From positions 1-64,000 of the forward strand of contig NZ_BBQM01000004.1 of NCBI RefSeq assembly GCF_000876015.1: a stretch of DNA of 64,000 nucleotides, written 5' to 3'. Below are positions 19,638 through 27,990 of this stretch, one piece after another; position 1 is the first letter of the stretch; each line of letters begins with the position of its first letter. Source of the stretch: Cupriavidus basilensis. GTDB taxonomy: Bacteria > Pseudomonadota > Gammaproteobacteria > Burkholderiales > Burkholderiaceae. The notes under the pieces are model-generated. The model saw only the letters and a program-made list of their open reading frames with translations, ran no database searches and was not told the origin of the DNA. Made by a program: the position numbers and the translations under genes.

Positions 19638-21023
19638 TCAGGCCGGTTCCTGGTGGCGGGCCCTGGCCCAGCTATAGGTATCGTCGAGCGCGCCTTCGAT
19701 GCCGTCGAACAGCTGTTCGATCTCGCTCCTGGAGATGATCAACGGCGGGCACATGTTGACCGTGTCCCCGAGCGCCCGCGTGATGACGCCGCGCGACAGC
19801 GCGAAGGTCCCGGCTTTGGCCGCGACCCCGGTTTCCACGGGATAGGCTTCCTTGGTCTGCTTGTCCGCCACCACCTCGACGGCCCCGAGCAGCCCGACGC
19901 CCCGGGCCTCCCCGACGAGCGGATGGCCGGCCAGCGCGGCCAGCCGCGCCTGGAAATGGGGGATGATTTCGCGCACGTGGTCGAGAATCCGCTCGTCCTC
20001 GTAGATATCGAGGGTCTCCAGGGCGACCGCGGCCGCGACTGGGTGGCCCGTGTATGTGAAGCCGTGGCCAAAGGTGCCGATCTTGCGGCTCTCGTCGACC
20101 ATCGCCCGATACACCTTGTCGTTGACCATCAGCGCCGAAATGGGCAGGAAGCCGGCGGAGAGCTGCTTGGCGCAGGCAATCATGTCGGGCTGCAGATCGT
20201 AGAGCTGCGAGCCGAACGTCTCTCCCGTTCTGTAGAAACCGCAGATCACCTCGTCGGCAATAAGGAGGATGTCGTACTTCCTGAGGATCTTCTGGATCTT
20301 TTCGAAGTACGTCGCGGGCGGAACGATGACGCCGCCGGACACCATGATCGGCTCGGCGAAGAAGGCGGCAATGGTCTGCGGGCCTTCGGCGAGAATGAGC
20401 CGCTCCAGCGAGTCGGCGCAGCGAGTCGCGAAGGCCTCCTCGCTTTCGCCGGCGAGCGCGTTGCGGTAGTGGTGCGGGCAGTCGGTGTGCAGGATGCCGG
20501 CGATCGGCAGATCGAAATCCCGGTGATTGTTCGGCAATCCGGTGAGGCTCGCCGAGGCGATCGTGACGCCGTGGTATGCCCGCTTCCGCGAGATGATCTT
20601 CTTCTTGTCGGGCCGGCCCAGCGCATTGTTGTAGTACCACGCGAGCTTGATCGCGGTGTCGTTGGCTTCCGAGCCGGAGTTGGCGAAGAAGACTTTCGAC
20701 ATCGGTGCCGGGGCCATCCCGATCAGCCGCTCGGCGAGGCGGATGGACGGCTCGGACGCCTTGTGCCCGAATGCGTGATAGAAGGGCAGCTTGCGCATCT
20801 GCCTGTCCGCCGCATCCGCCAGGCGGTCATTGCTGAAACCGAGCGACGCGCAGAACAGGCCGGCAAGCCCCTCCAGATAGCGGTTTCCCTTGTCGTCGTA
20901 CACATACACGCCTTCGCCGCGCGTGATGATCATGGGGCCAGTCGTTTCGTGCACCCCCAGGTTCGTGTAGGGATGCAGTTGATTGGCGATATCCGCCGAT
21001 GAGAGATTCGTTGCCTGTTTCAT
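19638..21023 (-). CDS. class III (omega) aminotransferase, PLP-dependent
   Basis: This 461-residue enzyme belongs to the class III aminotransferases that move amino groups from omega- or beta-amino acids and amines to pyruvate or 2-oxoglutarate. The PLP lysine is Lys286 in CAKQLSAGFLPISA, the cofactor-ring aspartate is Asp257 in IADEVICGF, and the phosphate-binding SGSEAND motif is at 116-122. It shares direction with the upstream Bug-protein gene (39-bp gap), so the two probably form a uptake/degradation operon under the GntR regulator further upstream. The substrate cannot be read from the sequence. Confidence 0.9.
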   Translation of the reverse strand: MKQATNLSSADIANQLHPYTNLGVHETTGPMIITRGEGVYVYDDKGNRYLEGLAGLFCASLGFSNDRLADAADRQMRKLPFYHAFGHKASEPSIRLAERLIGMAPAPMSKVFFANSGSEANDTAIKLAWYYNNALGRPDKKKIISRKRAYHGVTIASASLTGLPNNHRDFDLPIAGILHTDCPHHYRNALAGESEEAFATRCADSLERLILAEGPQTIAAFFAEPIMVSGGVIVPPATYFEKIQKILRKYDILLIADEVICGFYRTGETFGSQLYDLQPDMIACAKQLSAGFLPISALMVNDKVYRAMVDESRKIGTFGHGFTYTGHPVAAAVALETLDIYEDERILDHVREIIPHFQARLAALAGHPLVGEARGVGLLGAVEVVADKQTKEAYPVETGVAAKAGTFALSRGVITRALGDTVNMCPPLIISRSEIEQLFDGIEGALDDTYSWARARHQEPA

Positions 21024-21062
21024 TGTTCTACTCGCGTTTGGATTGCATGGCTACCGGCGGGG

Positions 21063-22043
21063 TCAGATGGGCTCCACCCCCGCCTCCTTCATGACATCGC
21101 GCAGCTTCGGGATGTCCGACTTGATCTGTTCGGCGAATGCCGCGGGGCCGATCTTTTCCGGCGGGAGTTCCTGGCCCACTTCGGACAGGCGTTCCCTGTA
21201 TTCCTTCGACTTCAGGACCTTGGTCAGCGCCGCCTGCAGCTTGCCGACGATGTCCTTCGGGGTATTTTTCGGCGCGACGATGGAAGCCCACGACGACATG
21301 TCGAATCCGGGGAATCCCTGCTCTGCGATGGTGGGAACGTCCGGCAGCGCCGCCGTGCGCGCGGCGCTCGTGACGGCGAGGGGTTTCAGGTTGCCGTTCC
21401 GGATGTACGAGATGCTGCTCGAGATCGTGTCCGCATAGATCTGGACCTGGTTTCCGATCAATGCCGGAAGCGCCTCGGCGGCGCCCTTGTAGGGGACATG
21501 GGTCATCTTGATGCCGGCACGGGTGTCGAGCAGCTCCACGGCGAGATGGGAAAACGTCCCGGTTCCGAATGAGCCATAGCTGAGCGCGTCGGGGTGTTGC
21601 TTCGCCTGGCCGATCAGTCCCTTGACGTTCTTGAGCGGGAGCGTCTGGTTTGCCAGCAGGACCAGCGGCTGATACGAGACCAGCGACACCAGCTCGAACG
21701 CATCCGGGTCGTAGCGCAGCTTCTTGTACTGAAAGCGATTCGATACGAGCGACGACGTGGTGGCCACCAGCAGCGTATAGCCGTCGGGCGTGGCATTCGA
21801 CACGGCCTCGGACGCGATCAGCGTCGCCGCGCCGGGGCGGTTCTCGACGACAAACGACTGGTTGAGCTCGGCCGACAGCTTCTCGCCCAGGTAGCGGCTC
21901 ACGATGTCGACGCCGCCTCCGGCCGGGAACGGAACCACGAGGCGTACCGGCCTGGCCGGCCAGGAGCTGGTTTGCGCAAGGGCGGTGGTCCCGAGGGCCA
22001 GCAGGGTGAATCCACAGCAGATTCGTCGAAAGAGACTCATCAT
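21063..22043 (-). CDS. Bug-family (TctC-like) solute-binding protein
   Basis: This 326-residue secreted protein has a signal peptide ending in TTALAQ and the family start WPARPVRLVVPFPAGGGVDIVSR, plus the second-loop YGSFGTGTFSHLAVEL. Tandem ATGs at 22043 and 22040 are both possible starts, with ACGGAG upstream. It sits upstream of the aminotransferase gene, so the ligand is likely an amino compound or a related acid. No membrane transporter subunits are encoded nearby, as is common for the large Bug family in Burkholderiales. Confidence 0.88.
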   Translation of the reverse strand: MMSLFRRICCGFTLLALGTTALAQTSSWPARPVRLVVPFPAGGGVDIVSRYLGEKLSAELNQSFVVENRPGAATLIASEAVSNATPDGYTLLVATTSSLVSNRFQYKKLRYDPDAFELVSLVSYQPLVLLANQTLPLKNVKGLIGQAKQHPDALSYGSFGTGTFSHLAVELLDTRAGIKMTHVPYKGAAEALPALIGNQVQIYADTISSSISYIRNGNLKPLAVTSAARTAALPDVPTIAEQGFPGFDMSSWASIVAPKNTPKDIVGKLQAALTKVLKSKEYRERLSEVGQELPPEKIGPAAFAEQIKSDIPKLRDVMKEAGVEPI

Positions 22044-22156
22044 CACTCCGTAGAAAGGTCGTCTTGGCAGCGGAGGGGTTGCCTCCGTCCTGGAGCCGTC
22101 TGCCCGGGGCGCGAGAAGCCAATGATACGCAGGCGCCCCGGATTTTGAATCCGCGT

Positions 22157-22174
22157 ATACACGAATACGTGTAT
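22157..22174. promoter_or_regulatory. inverted repeat, candidate GntR operator
   Basis: ATACACG and its complement CGTGTAT are separated by 4 bases, in an AT-richer part of the 364-bp gap between the Bug gene and gntR, 114 bp before the Bug start. FadR/FCD-type GntR regulators bind short palindromes of this kind; the assignment is an inference. Confidence 0.5.
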
Positions 22175-22330
22175 CCAATTCCAGATGGCGAAATATAATG
22201 GAGCAAGAGTTGTGCCTGGGAGGGTGAGGCTTGCGCGCACCCTTGCAGTGCCGTTTGTGTGTCGCGGGCAACGATTCCGGCGTCTGCGCTGCACCGGAAG
22301 CGCACATCGGGATGGCGCGGATGTGCCGTG

Positions 22331-22363
22331 CCCGCGCATGTTCGTGTCACGAACATGCGCGGG
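22331..22363. promoter_or_regulatory. 33-bp near-perfect palindrome upstream of gntR
   Basis: Two exact 16-base arms (CCCGCGCATGTTCGTG and its complement) surround a single T. It ends 13 bases before a consensus TATAAT (22377-22382) that fits the -10 box of the gntR promoter, so the right arm covers the -35 area. It could be an autoregulatory operator or, less likely, a hairpin terminator. Confidence 0.55.
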
Positions 22364-22407
22364 GGAGCGCGCTCTCTATAATTGCTCCCCAAACATCAGG
22401 ACACAGA

Positions 22408-23088
22408 ATGCGTCAGTCACCGTTCGAGCCTCGCCCCGCAAGCGCGCAGGAAGAGGCGTACCAACACATCCTCCACGGGATCCGGATGGGGGAGATGCGG
22501 CCCGGCGATCGCCTCGTTCCCGAGGAAATCGCGGCTGCCATCGGCATGAGCCGCATGCCGGTCCGCGAGGCGTTCAGCCGGCTGGCGGGCGAGGGCCTGC
22601 TTGTCATCCGGCCGAACCGCGGTGTCGTGGTCCGGGGCCTGACCGAGAAGGAGGTCAGCGAGGTCTTCGAGATGCGCGCGGTGCTGGAGGGGCTGGCCGC
22701 GGCGATGGCGGCCGAGCGGGCCACGGAGGCGGATATCCAGGATCTGGAACAGCTGCTCGTGCGGATGGAAAGCTGTCAGCCCAGCCTCTCGGACTGGATC
22801 ACCGTGCATCGGCAGTTCCACGAACGGCTGTGTTCCATCAGCGACGCGCCCAGGCTGATGCGCCAGATATCCTCACTGCATTCGGTGGTGGAGCCGCTGA
22901 TGCGCATCTGGCTGGAGAACTCGCCTTCGCTGGACAGCATCCAGTCCGTCCACGAGGAATTGATGCAGGCGCTGAGGGACGGCGACCCCGCCGTCATGGA
23001 GGCATTGATGCGCGCTCATGTGCGGGAGACGACTTCGAGTATCACGGATGCGATGCGGCAGGGCGCTCAGGCCTCGTCTGGCGTGTAG
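22408..23088 (+). CDS. GntR-family regulator with FCD domain
   Basis: This 226-residue regulator has an N-terminal GntR winged helix (EEAYQHILHGIRMGEMRPGD... MSRMPVREAFSRL) and an all-helical FCD ligand-binding domain. FCD members use a metal-assisted pocket for carboxylic acid effectors. The start at 22408 is supported by AGGA 8 bases upstream; the frame extending to 22231 runs through the palindromic promoter region. It is divergent from the Bug/aminotransferase genes and probably represses them and itself. Confidence 0.88.
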   Translation: MRQSPFEPRPASAQEEAYQHILHGIRMGEMRPGDRLVPEEIAAAIGMSRMPVREAFSRLAGEGLLVIRPNRGVVVRGLTEKEVSEVFEMRAVLEGLAAAMAAERATEADIQDLEQLLVRMESCQPSLSDWITVHRQFHERLCSISDAPRLMRQISSLHSVVEPLMRIWLENSPSLDSIQSVHEELMQALRDGDPAVMEALMRAHVRETTSSITDAMRQGAQASSGV

Positions 23089-23126
23089 CGCGCGGAAGCG
23101 GGCCGCGCCGCTTCCGGCGCAGACCT

Positions 23127-23738
23127 TCAGCCCGCCTTCTTCTTTTCACCGATCCGGCTTTCCTTGCCGGCCAGCAGGTTGCCGATGTTCGCCCGGTGCC
23201 GCACCACCAGCATCACGCTGATGACGAACACCGCGCCGGCGATCACGTCCACTCCCGACATCAGCACGTAGAAGAACGGCGCGAACACCGCCGCCACCAG
23301 CGCGGCCAGCGACGAGTAGCGGAAGAAGAAGGCCATGATGAGCCACGTGGCCAGCGTGCCCAGGCCCAGCAGCGGGTCGATGGCGAACAGGATGCCGGCC
23401 GCGGTCGCCACGCCCTTGCCGCCGGCGAAACCGAAGAACACCGGGAACAGGTGGCCGAGGAACACCGCCACCGCCGCCAGCGCCACGCCGCTGTCGCCGA
23501 TGCCGTAGGCCGGGCCGAAATGCCGCGCCAGCCAGACCGCCAGCCAGCCCTTGAGGCCGTCGCCGATCAGCGTCAGCACCGCCGCCTTCTTGTTGCCGCT
23601 GCGCAGGACGTTGGTGGCGCCGGGGTTGCCGGAGCCGTAGGTGTGCGGATCGGGCAGGCCCATCGCCTTGCTGACCACGACGGCGAAGGAGAGGGAACCG
23701 ATCAGGTAGGCGAGGATAGCGAGAATCAGGTTGGCCAT
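23127..23738 (-). CDS. plsY: glycerol-3-phosphate acyltransferase PlsY
   Basis: This integral membrane enzyme (203 aa) transfers acyl groups from acyl-phosphate to glycerol-3-phosphate, the first step of phospholipid synthesis. The catalytic motif 1 region [14 protein letters not shown], motif 2 [18 protein letters not shown] and the motif 3 glutamate-type region at the C-terminal half are recognisable, with several hydrophobic helices. Normal length. It is followed in the same direction by ybaK. Confidence 0.95.
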   Translation of the reverse strand: MANLILAILAYLIGSLSFAVVVSKAMGLPDPHTYGSGNPGATNVLRSGNKKAAVLTLIGDGLKGWLAVWLARHFGPAYGIGDSGVALAAVAVFLGHLFPVFFGFAGGKGVATAAGILFAIDPLLGLGTLATWLIMAFFFRYSSLAALVAAVFAPFFYVLMSGVDVIAGAVFVISVMLVVRHRANIGNLLAGKESRIGEKKKAG

Positions 23739-23876
23739 GTGGGGAACGGGAATTTGAGGCTGGCCGGATTGTAGCGCGGGCCAGCCCGGCGCAGTGCCGC
23801 GGCTGCGCCGTGATTTCCCCGTGACTTCCCCAATACCGCGCCGCCGTTCTTGCGGGACGGCGCGCGCGGGCGCCGC

Positions 23877-24368
23877 TCAGTCGGGCAGCGCGCACTCCAC
23901 CGCCACGGCGCCGACCAGCCCGGGCAGCACGCCCGGCGCGATGCTCACCAGGTAGCCGCGCCGGCCGCCGTTGATGTAGATCGTGTCCAGCGCCAGCACG
24001 CTCGCCTCCACGTAGACCGGCATGCGCTTGCGCGTGCCGAACGGCGAGGTGCCGCCGACCATGTAGCCGCTGTGGCGCTGCGCGACCTCGGGCTTGCACG
24101 GCTGCACGCTCTTGCGGCCGGTCTGGCGCGCGAGGTTCTTGGTGGAAACCGAGCAGTCGCCGTGCATCAGCACGATCAGCGGCTGCGCCTTCTCGTCTTC
24201 CATCACCAGCGTCTTGACCACGGCATGCTCGGGCACGCCGAGCTGGCGGGCCGATTCGCCGGTGCCGCCGTGCTCGACGTACTCGTAGGCATGCTCGCCG
24301 TAGGCCACGCCGTGCTGCTTGAGGAACTGGGTGGCCGGGGTCTCGGAAACGTGTCTGGGCTTGCTCAT
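23877..24368 (-). CDS. ybaK: Cys-tRNA(Pro)/Cys-tRNA(Cys) deacylase YbaK
   Basis: This 163-residue protein has the YbaK/ProX editing fold and clears mischarged Cys-tRNA(Pro). Diagnostic segments are LVMEDEKAQPLIVLMHGD, the catalytic-lysine region STKNLARQTG and GYMVGGTSPFG. The ATG at 24368 gives the standard length. It lies 38 bp downstream of the xerD stop and is probably co-transcribed. Confidence 0.92.
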   Translation of the reverse strand: MSKPRHVSETPATQFLKQHGVAYGEHAYEYVEHGGTGESARQLGVPEHAVVKTLVMEDEKAQPLIVLMHGDCSVSTKNLARQTGRKSVQPCKPEVAQRHSGYMVGGTSPFGTRKRMPVYVEASVLALDTIYINGGRRGYLVSIAPGVLPGLVGAVAVECALPD

Positions 24369-24406
24369 GATGAATGCTGCTGTGACGGGTGCGCGCGGCG
24401 GGGCGC

Positions 24407-25366
24407 TCAGCCGCGCGGATGGTGGTGCTGGTGCAGTTCGCGCAGGCGCTCGCGCGCCACGTGGGTGTAGATCTGCGTGGTGGAGATGTCGGCATGCCCG
24501 AGCAGCAGCTGCACCACGCGCAGGTCGGCGCCGTGGTTGAGCAGGTGAGTGGCGAAGGCATGCCGCAGCGTGTGCGGCGACAGCGGGGCGTGGATGCCGC
24601 CCTCGCGCGCGTGGCGCTTGATCAGGTGCCAGAAGGCCTGGCGCGTCATGCCCTCGCCGCGCTGGGTGACGAACAGCGCGTCGCAGGCGCGCTCGCCGAG
24701 CAGCGCGGGGCGGCCCTGCGCGAGGTAGCGGCGCAGCCAGTCGCCGGCTTCCGCGCCGAACGGCACCAGCCGCTCCTTGTTGCCCTTGCCGCCGACCACG
24801 CGCGCCACGCCCTCGTTGAGGCCGATCTCGATGGTCTTCATCTGCGTGAGCTCGGACACGCGCAGGCCGCTGGCGTACATCAGCTCCAGCATGGTGCGGT
24901 CGCGCAGGCCCAGCGCGGTGGCGGTGTCGGGCGCGGCGAGCAGGGCCTCGACCTGCGCCTCGCTCAGCGTCTTGGGAAAGCGCGGCGGCTGCTTGGCCGG
25001 GCGCAGCAGCAGGCAGGGGTCGGCGGTGATCATGCGCTCGCGCAGCGCCCACTGGAAGAAGCGCTTGAACACCGTGAGCCGCCGGTTGGCCGACGACGCG
25101 CGCGTCTCGGGGTGGCGCGCGGCGAAGTAGCCGTTGAGGGCGGCGTCGTCGACCTCGAGCAGCGCGCGCGGGGCGTCGGCGTGCAGCCAGCGCGCGAGCA
25201 GCGTGAGGTCGCGCCGGTAGGCGTCGATGGTGTTCTGCGAGAGGCCGTCCTCGAGCCACAGCGCGTCGCAGAAGCGGCCGACCAGGTCCAGGTCGGCCAG
25301 CAGCGCGGCGCTGTCGGGCGCCGCGTCGGGGTCGGGGAGGGCGGCTGTGGCTGCGGCGCGGCTCAT
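24407..25366 (-). CDS. xerD: site-specific tyrosine recombinase XerD
   Basis: With XerC this enzyme resolves chromosome dimers at dif during division. The 319-residue protein has an N-terminal core-binding SAM-like domain and a C-terminal catalytic domain with the Arg in ASGLRVSELT, Lys in GGKGNKERLVP, HTLRHAFATHLL, and the final His/Tyr pair in LGHADISTTQIYTHV. The gene is in a housekeeping setting with no mobile-element signs, which favours XerD over a phage integrase. Its start overlaps the ogt stop by 4 bp. Confidence 0.93.
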   Translation of the reverse strand: MSRAAATAALPDPDAAPDSAALLADLDLVGRFCDALWLEDGLSQNTIDAYRRDLTLLARWLHADAPRALLEVDDAALNGYFAARHPETRASSANRRLTVFKRFFQWALRERMITADPCLLLRPAKQPPRFPKTLSEAQVEALLAAPDTATALGLRDRTMLELMYASGLRVSELTQMKTIEIGLNEGVARVVGGKGNKERLVPFGAEAGDWLRRYLAQGRPALLGERACDALFVTQRGEGMTRQAFWHLIKRHAREGGIHAPLSPHTLRHAFATHLLNHGADLRVVQLLLGHADISTTQIYTHVARERLRELHQHHHPRG

Positions 25367-25842
25367 ATCAGCATCACGCCTTCGTGGCGCAGCAGCCAGC
25401 GCTTGGTGTCGAGCAGGAAACCGTCCTCGCTGTGATGGGCGAAGCCGCCCAGGCCGCCCGCGCTCACCACGCGGTGGCACGGGATCACCAGCGGAAACGC
25501 GTTGGAGCCGCAGGCCTGCCCGACCGCGCGCGGCACGCTGGCGATCTCGCGCGCCATCGCGCCGTAGGTGGTGACCTTGCCGCGCGGCACGGCGGCGATG
25601 GCGCGCCACACGCGGCGCTGGAAATCGGTGCCGGTCGGCGCCAGCGGCACGTCCAGCGGCGCGTCGGGATCGGCGTAATAGGCCTCGAGCTGCCGCGCCA
25701 GCCGCCGCGCCACCGCGCTGGCGGGCGCGACGGGCGGCACGCTGCCGGGCAGGTAGACGATCTCGCGGATCATGTCGCCCGCGGTGCGCACGCCGACCTT
25801 GCCGAAGGGCGCGGGGAGGATGGCGTCGAAGCGGGAATGCAT
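25363..25842 (-). CDS. ogt: methylated-DNA-[protein]-cysteine S-methyltransferase
   Basis: This suicide repair enzyme removes O6-alkyl groups from guanine. The active site is the cysteine in FPLVIPCHRVV, preceded by the helix-turn-helix-like RVWRAIAAVPRGKVTTYG. The 159-residue length matches Ogt without an Ada N-terminal domain. The start at 25842 begins MHSRFDAILPAPFGKVGV, as in family members. Translationally coupled to xerD by the ATGA overlap. Confidence 0.93.
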   Translation of the reverse strand: MHSRFDAILPAPFGKVGVRTAGDMIREIVYLPGSVPPVAPASAVARRLARQLEAYYADPDAPLDVPLAPTGTDFQRRVWRAIAAVPRGKVTTYGAMAREIASVPRAVGQACGSNAFPLVIPCHRVVSAGGLGGFAHHSEDGFLLDTKRWLLRHEGVMLI

Positions 25843-25943
25843 GGCGGGCGGAGTGCGGGAAACGGGCAGCGGTTGGCGCGAAAGGCCGGCGCAACGGCCG
25901 GGCCGGTAAATCCGGATTCTAGTGCATGGCGGCGCGGCGATCG

Positions 25944-25968
25944 AAAAAGGCCTCCCGCGGGAGGCCTT
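25944..25968 (-). terminator. rho-independent terminator of the Bug gene at 26076
   Basis: A perfect 22-base palindrome (25947-25968, arms AAGGCCTCCCG/CGGGAGGCCTT) is followed on the minus strand by a run of T residues. Confidence 0.85.
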
Positions 25969-26007
25969 CCGGATTGCCGATTGCCGGCGAGGCTGGCTTG
26001 CCGCCGG

Positions 26008-26047
26008 TGTTCTCCCCCGTTCCCATTTCATGGGAGAGGGGAGCAAA
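26008..26047. repeat. dispersed repeat containing GGGAGAGGGGAGCAAA
   Basis: The word GGGAGAGGGGAGCAAA at 26032-26047 also occurs at 4881-4896 in the tctC/tctD gap, and as a near match on the other strand at 32254-32269 next to the vgrG island. Each is in non-coding DNA with CTCCC/GGGAG complementarity, which suggests a REP-like family. Confidence 0.5.
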
Positions 26048-26075
26048 CCTTCGGCGGCGCAGTTCCGCTCCGCGC

Positions 26076-27044
26076 TTACTGCTCGAGCTTGATGTTCTGC
26101 ACCTTGACCAGGTTCTTCATCTTGTCGAACTCCTTCTTGATCTCCGCCGCGTGCTGCGCCGGCGAGTTGCCCGACGGCTCGGCGCCGGCGGTGCGCAGGC
26201 GCTGCTGGAAGTCCTTGTCCTGCAGGGCCTTGACGGCGGCCTCGTTGAGCTTCTTGATGACGTCGTCGGGCGTGCCGGCCGGCGCCACCAGGCCGTACCA
26301 GGCCGGGTCGTTCGGCTCCTTCAGGCCCATCTCGCCGAAGGTCGGCACGTCGGGCAGCGAATCCAGGCGCTTGTTCCACGCCACCACGATCGCGCGCAGC
26401 TTGCCGGCCTTGATGTAGGGCATCGACGACGGCAGGTTGTCCACCATGATCGGCACCTGGCCGGCCAGCACGTCGTTCAGCGCGGGGCCCGCGCCGCGGT
26501 ACGGGATATGGACCATGAAGGTCTTGGTCGAGACCTTGAACTGCTCGCCCAGCATGTGGCCGAACGCGCAGGTGCCGGACGTGGCGAACGAGTACTTGCC
26601 CGGGTTGGCCTTGAGCACCGCGAGGAATTCCTGGTAGTTCTTGGCCGGGAAGTTCGGGTTGACCGCGATCACGTTGGCCACGTTGGCCAGGTTGGTGATG
26701 GGCTTGAAGTCCTTGATCGGGTCGTAGGACAGCTTGGGGTTGCAGGCGGGGTTGACCGCCATCGTCGACACCGTGGAGATGCCGATGGTGTAGCCGTCGG
26801 GCGCGGCCTTGGCGATGGCGTCGGCGCCGATCGAGCCGCCCCCGCCGGCGCGGTTTTCCACCACCACGGGCTGGCCCAGGATGCGGCTCATCTGGTCGGC
26901 CGCGCCGCGCCCGACGATGTCGGTGGTGCCGCCCGGGGCGAACGGGATGATCAGCCGGATCGGCTTGGTCGGAAAGCTTTGCGCCTGCGCGACCGACGCG
27001 GCGGCGGCCAGGCCGAGGGCCAGTGCAATCTTGCTCTTGTGCAT
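26076..27044 (-). CDS. Bug-family (TctC-like) solute-binding protein
   Basis: This 322-residue periplasmic binding protein has a clear signal peptide (GLAAAASVAQAQ) and the signature FPTKPIRLIIPFAPGGTTDIVGRG, followed by ATSGTCAFGHMLGEQF for the second binding loop. The start at 27044 has GGGAGA upstream. It stands alone with its own terminator and has no transporter neighbour, so the ligand is unknown. Confidence 0.88.
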   Translation of the reverse strand: MHKSKIALALGLAAAASVAQAQSFPTKPIRLIIPFAPGGTTDIVGRGAADQMSRILGQPVVVENRAGGGGSIGADAIAKAAPDGYTIGISTVSTMAVNPACNPKLSYDPIKDFKPITNLANVANVIAVNPNFPAKNYQEFLAVLKANPGKYSFATSGTCAFGHMLGEQFKVSTKTFMVHIPYRGAGPALNDVLAGQVPIMVDNLPSSMPYIKAGKLRAIVVAWNKRLDSLPDVPTFGEMGLKEPNDPAWYGLVAPAGTPDDVIKKLNEAAVKALQDKDFQQRLRTAGAEPSGNSPAQHAAEIKKEFDKMKNLVKVQNIKLEQ

Positions 27045-27191
27045 GAGATCGTGTCTCCCATCAAAGACCGGGCGGGGATGTCCGCCCAAGGTGAAGAACG
27101 CCGGCCAGGCGCCCGCGGTGGCGGGCGCGGCGAGGCCGGCGGCGTGAGTTCTGGCGGGCGGGGCCGTGCGCTGCGGCCCGCGTCTCGCCGG

Positions 27192-27818
27192 TCAGCCGCC
27201 CAGGAGGCCGCGCTTGAGGTCCCGGTCGACCGGATGGTCGCCCAGGAAGATGCGCAGCACCGCCTGGTAGAAATCCTCGCCCGGGATCGGCTTGCCGCGC
27301 GGGGTGCCGTTGATGGCCACCACGGTGCCGCCGTCGGGCGAGAAGTCGAAATCGATCACGTCGCCCTTGCGGGCCGTGCCCATCTGTTCCATCGTCCGGT
27401 GCAGCAGCAGCAGGCGTTCGGACAGCCGCCGCACCTGCATCTCGCTGTGATTCTCGCGGATGCCCTCGTCCAGCGCCTTGATGAAGCTGTCCGCGCCGAC
27501 CTCGCGCAGCGGCCGGATCTGCAGGCGCTTGGGGCCCGGCGCGCCCAGCACCACGGTGGCGTTGCGGGCCTTCTCGGGCAGGTAGAGCGCGGCCACGTAG
27601 CCCTTGATGACGAACACCGAGCGCAGGCCCATGCCGTTGAGCTGCAGTTCCTTGCCGCCGACCCGGGTCGCGTCGTCGATACGCATGCCCTCGATCTCGC
27701 CGGCGCGGGCGTGCCCGCCAGGCAGGGACAGGGCCGCGGCCGCGCTCGCGATGAGCGCCAGCTGGCAGGCGCGGCGCGGCAACGGCGCGCGCGCGGACGG
27801 GGTACGACGGGGCAGCAT
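27192..27818 (-). CDS. secreted chalcone-isomerase-like protein
   Basis: This 208-residue protein has an N-terminal signal peptide and then the chalcone-isomerase-like fold found in bacterial proteins of unknown role: LNGMGLRSVFVIKGYVAALY, LLREVGADSF-type strand, and FLGDHPVDRDLKRGLLG at the end. Bacterial members lack the plant enzyme's role and may bind fatty acids or act in the envelope; no reaction is assigned. It is divergent from the AEC transporter gene. Confidence 0.8.
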   Translation of the reverse strand: MLPRRTPSARAPLPRRACQLALIASAAAALSLPGGHARAGEIEGMRIDDATRVGGKELQLNGMGLRSVFVIKGYVAALYLPEKARNATVVLGAPGPKRLQIRPLREVGADSFIKALDEGIRENHSEMQVRRLSERLLLLHRTMEQMGTARKGDVIDFDFSPDGGTVVAINGTPRGKPIPGEDFYQAVLRIFLGDHPVDRDLKRGLLGG

Positions 27819-27990
27819 GAAGGACAGGCGGAACGACGGAACGTGTCATATTGAGGGATTTCTGCAACAATACCTATCGGTATCGGCCCTAGTCCGCACT
27901 TTGTTGCACTTTGCCGAAATTGCGCTACGCGAGGCAGTTTCTGCAGATAAGACAAATAAAACAAAGAAAGCAGTTAAAACAAACGAGACA

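Noticed and set aside
24407-25366. XerD as a phage or island integrase
   Set aside because: It is embedded in housekeeping genes with a coupled ogt, has the XerD-type length and motifs, and no attachment sites or phage genes are nearby.
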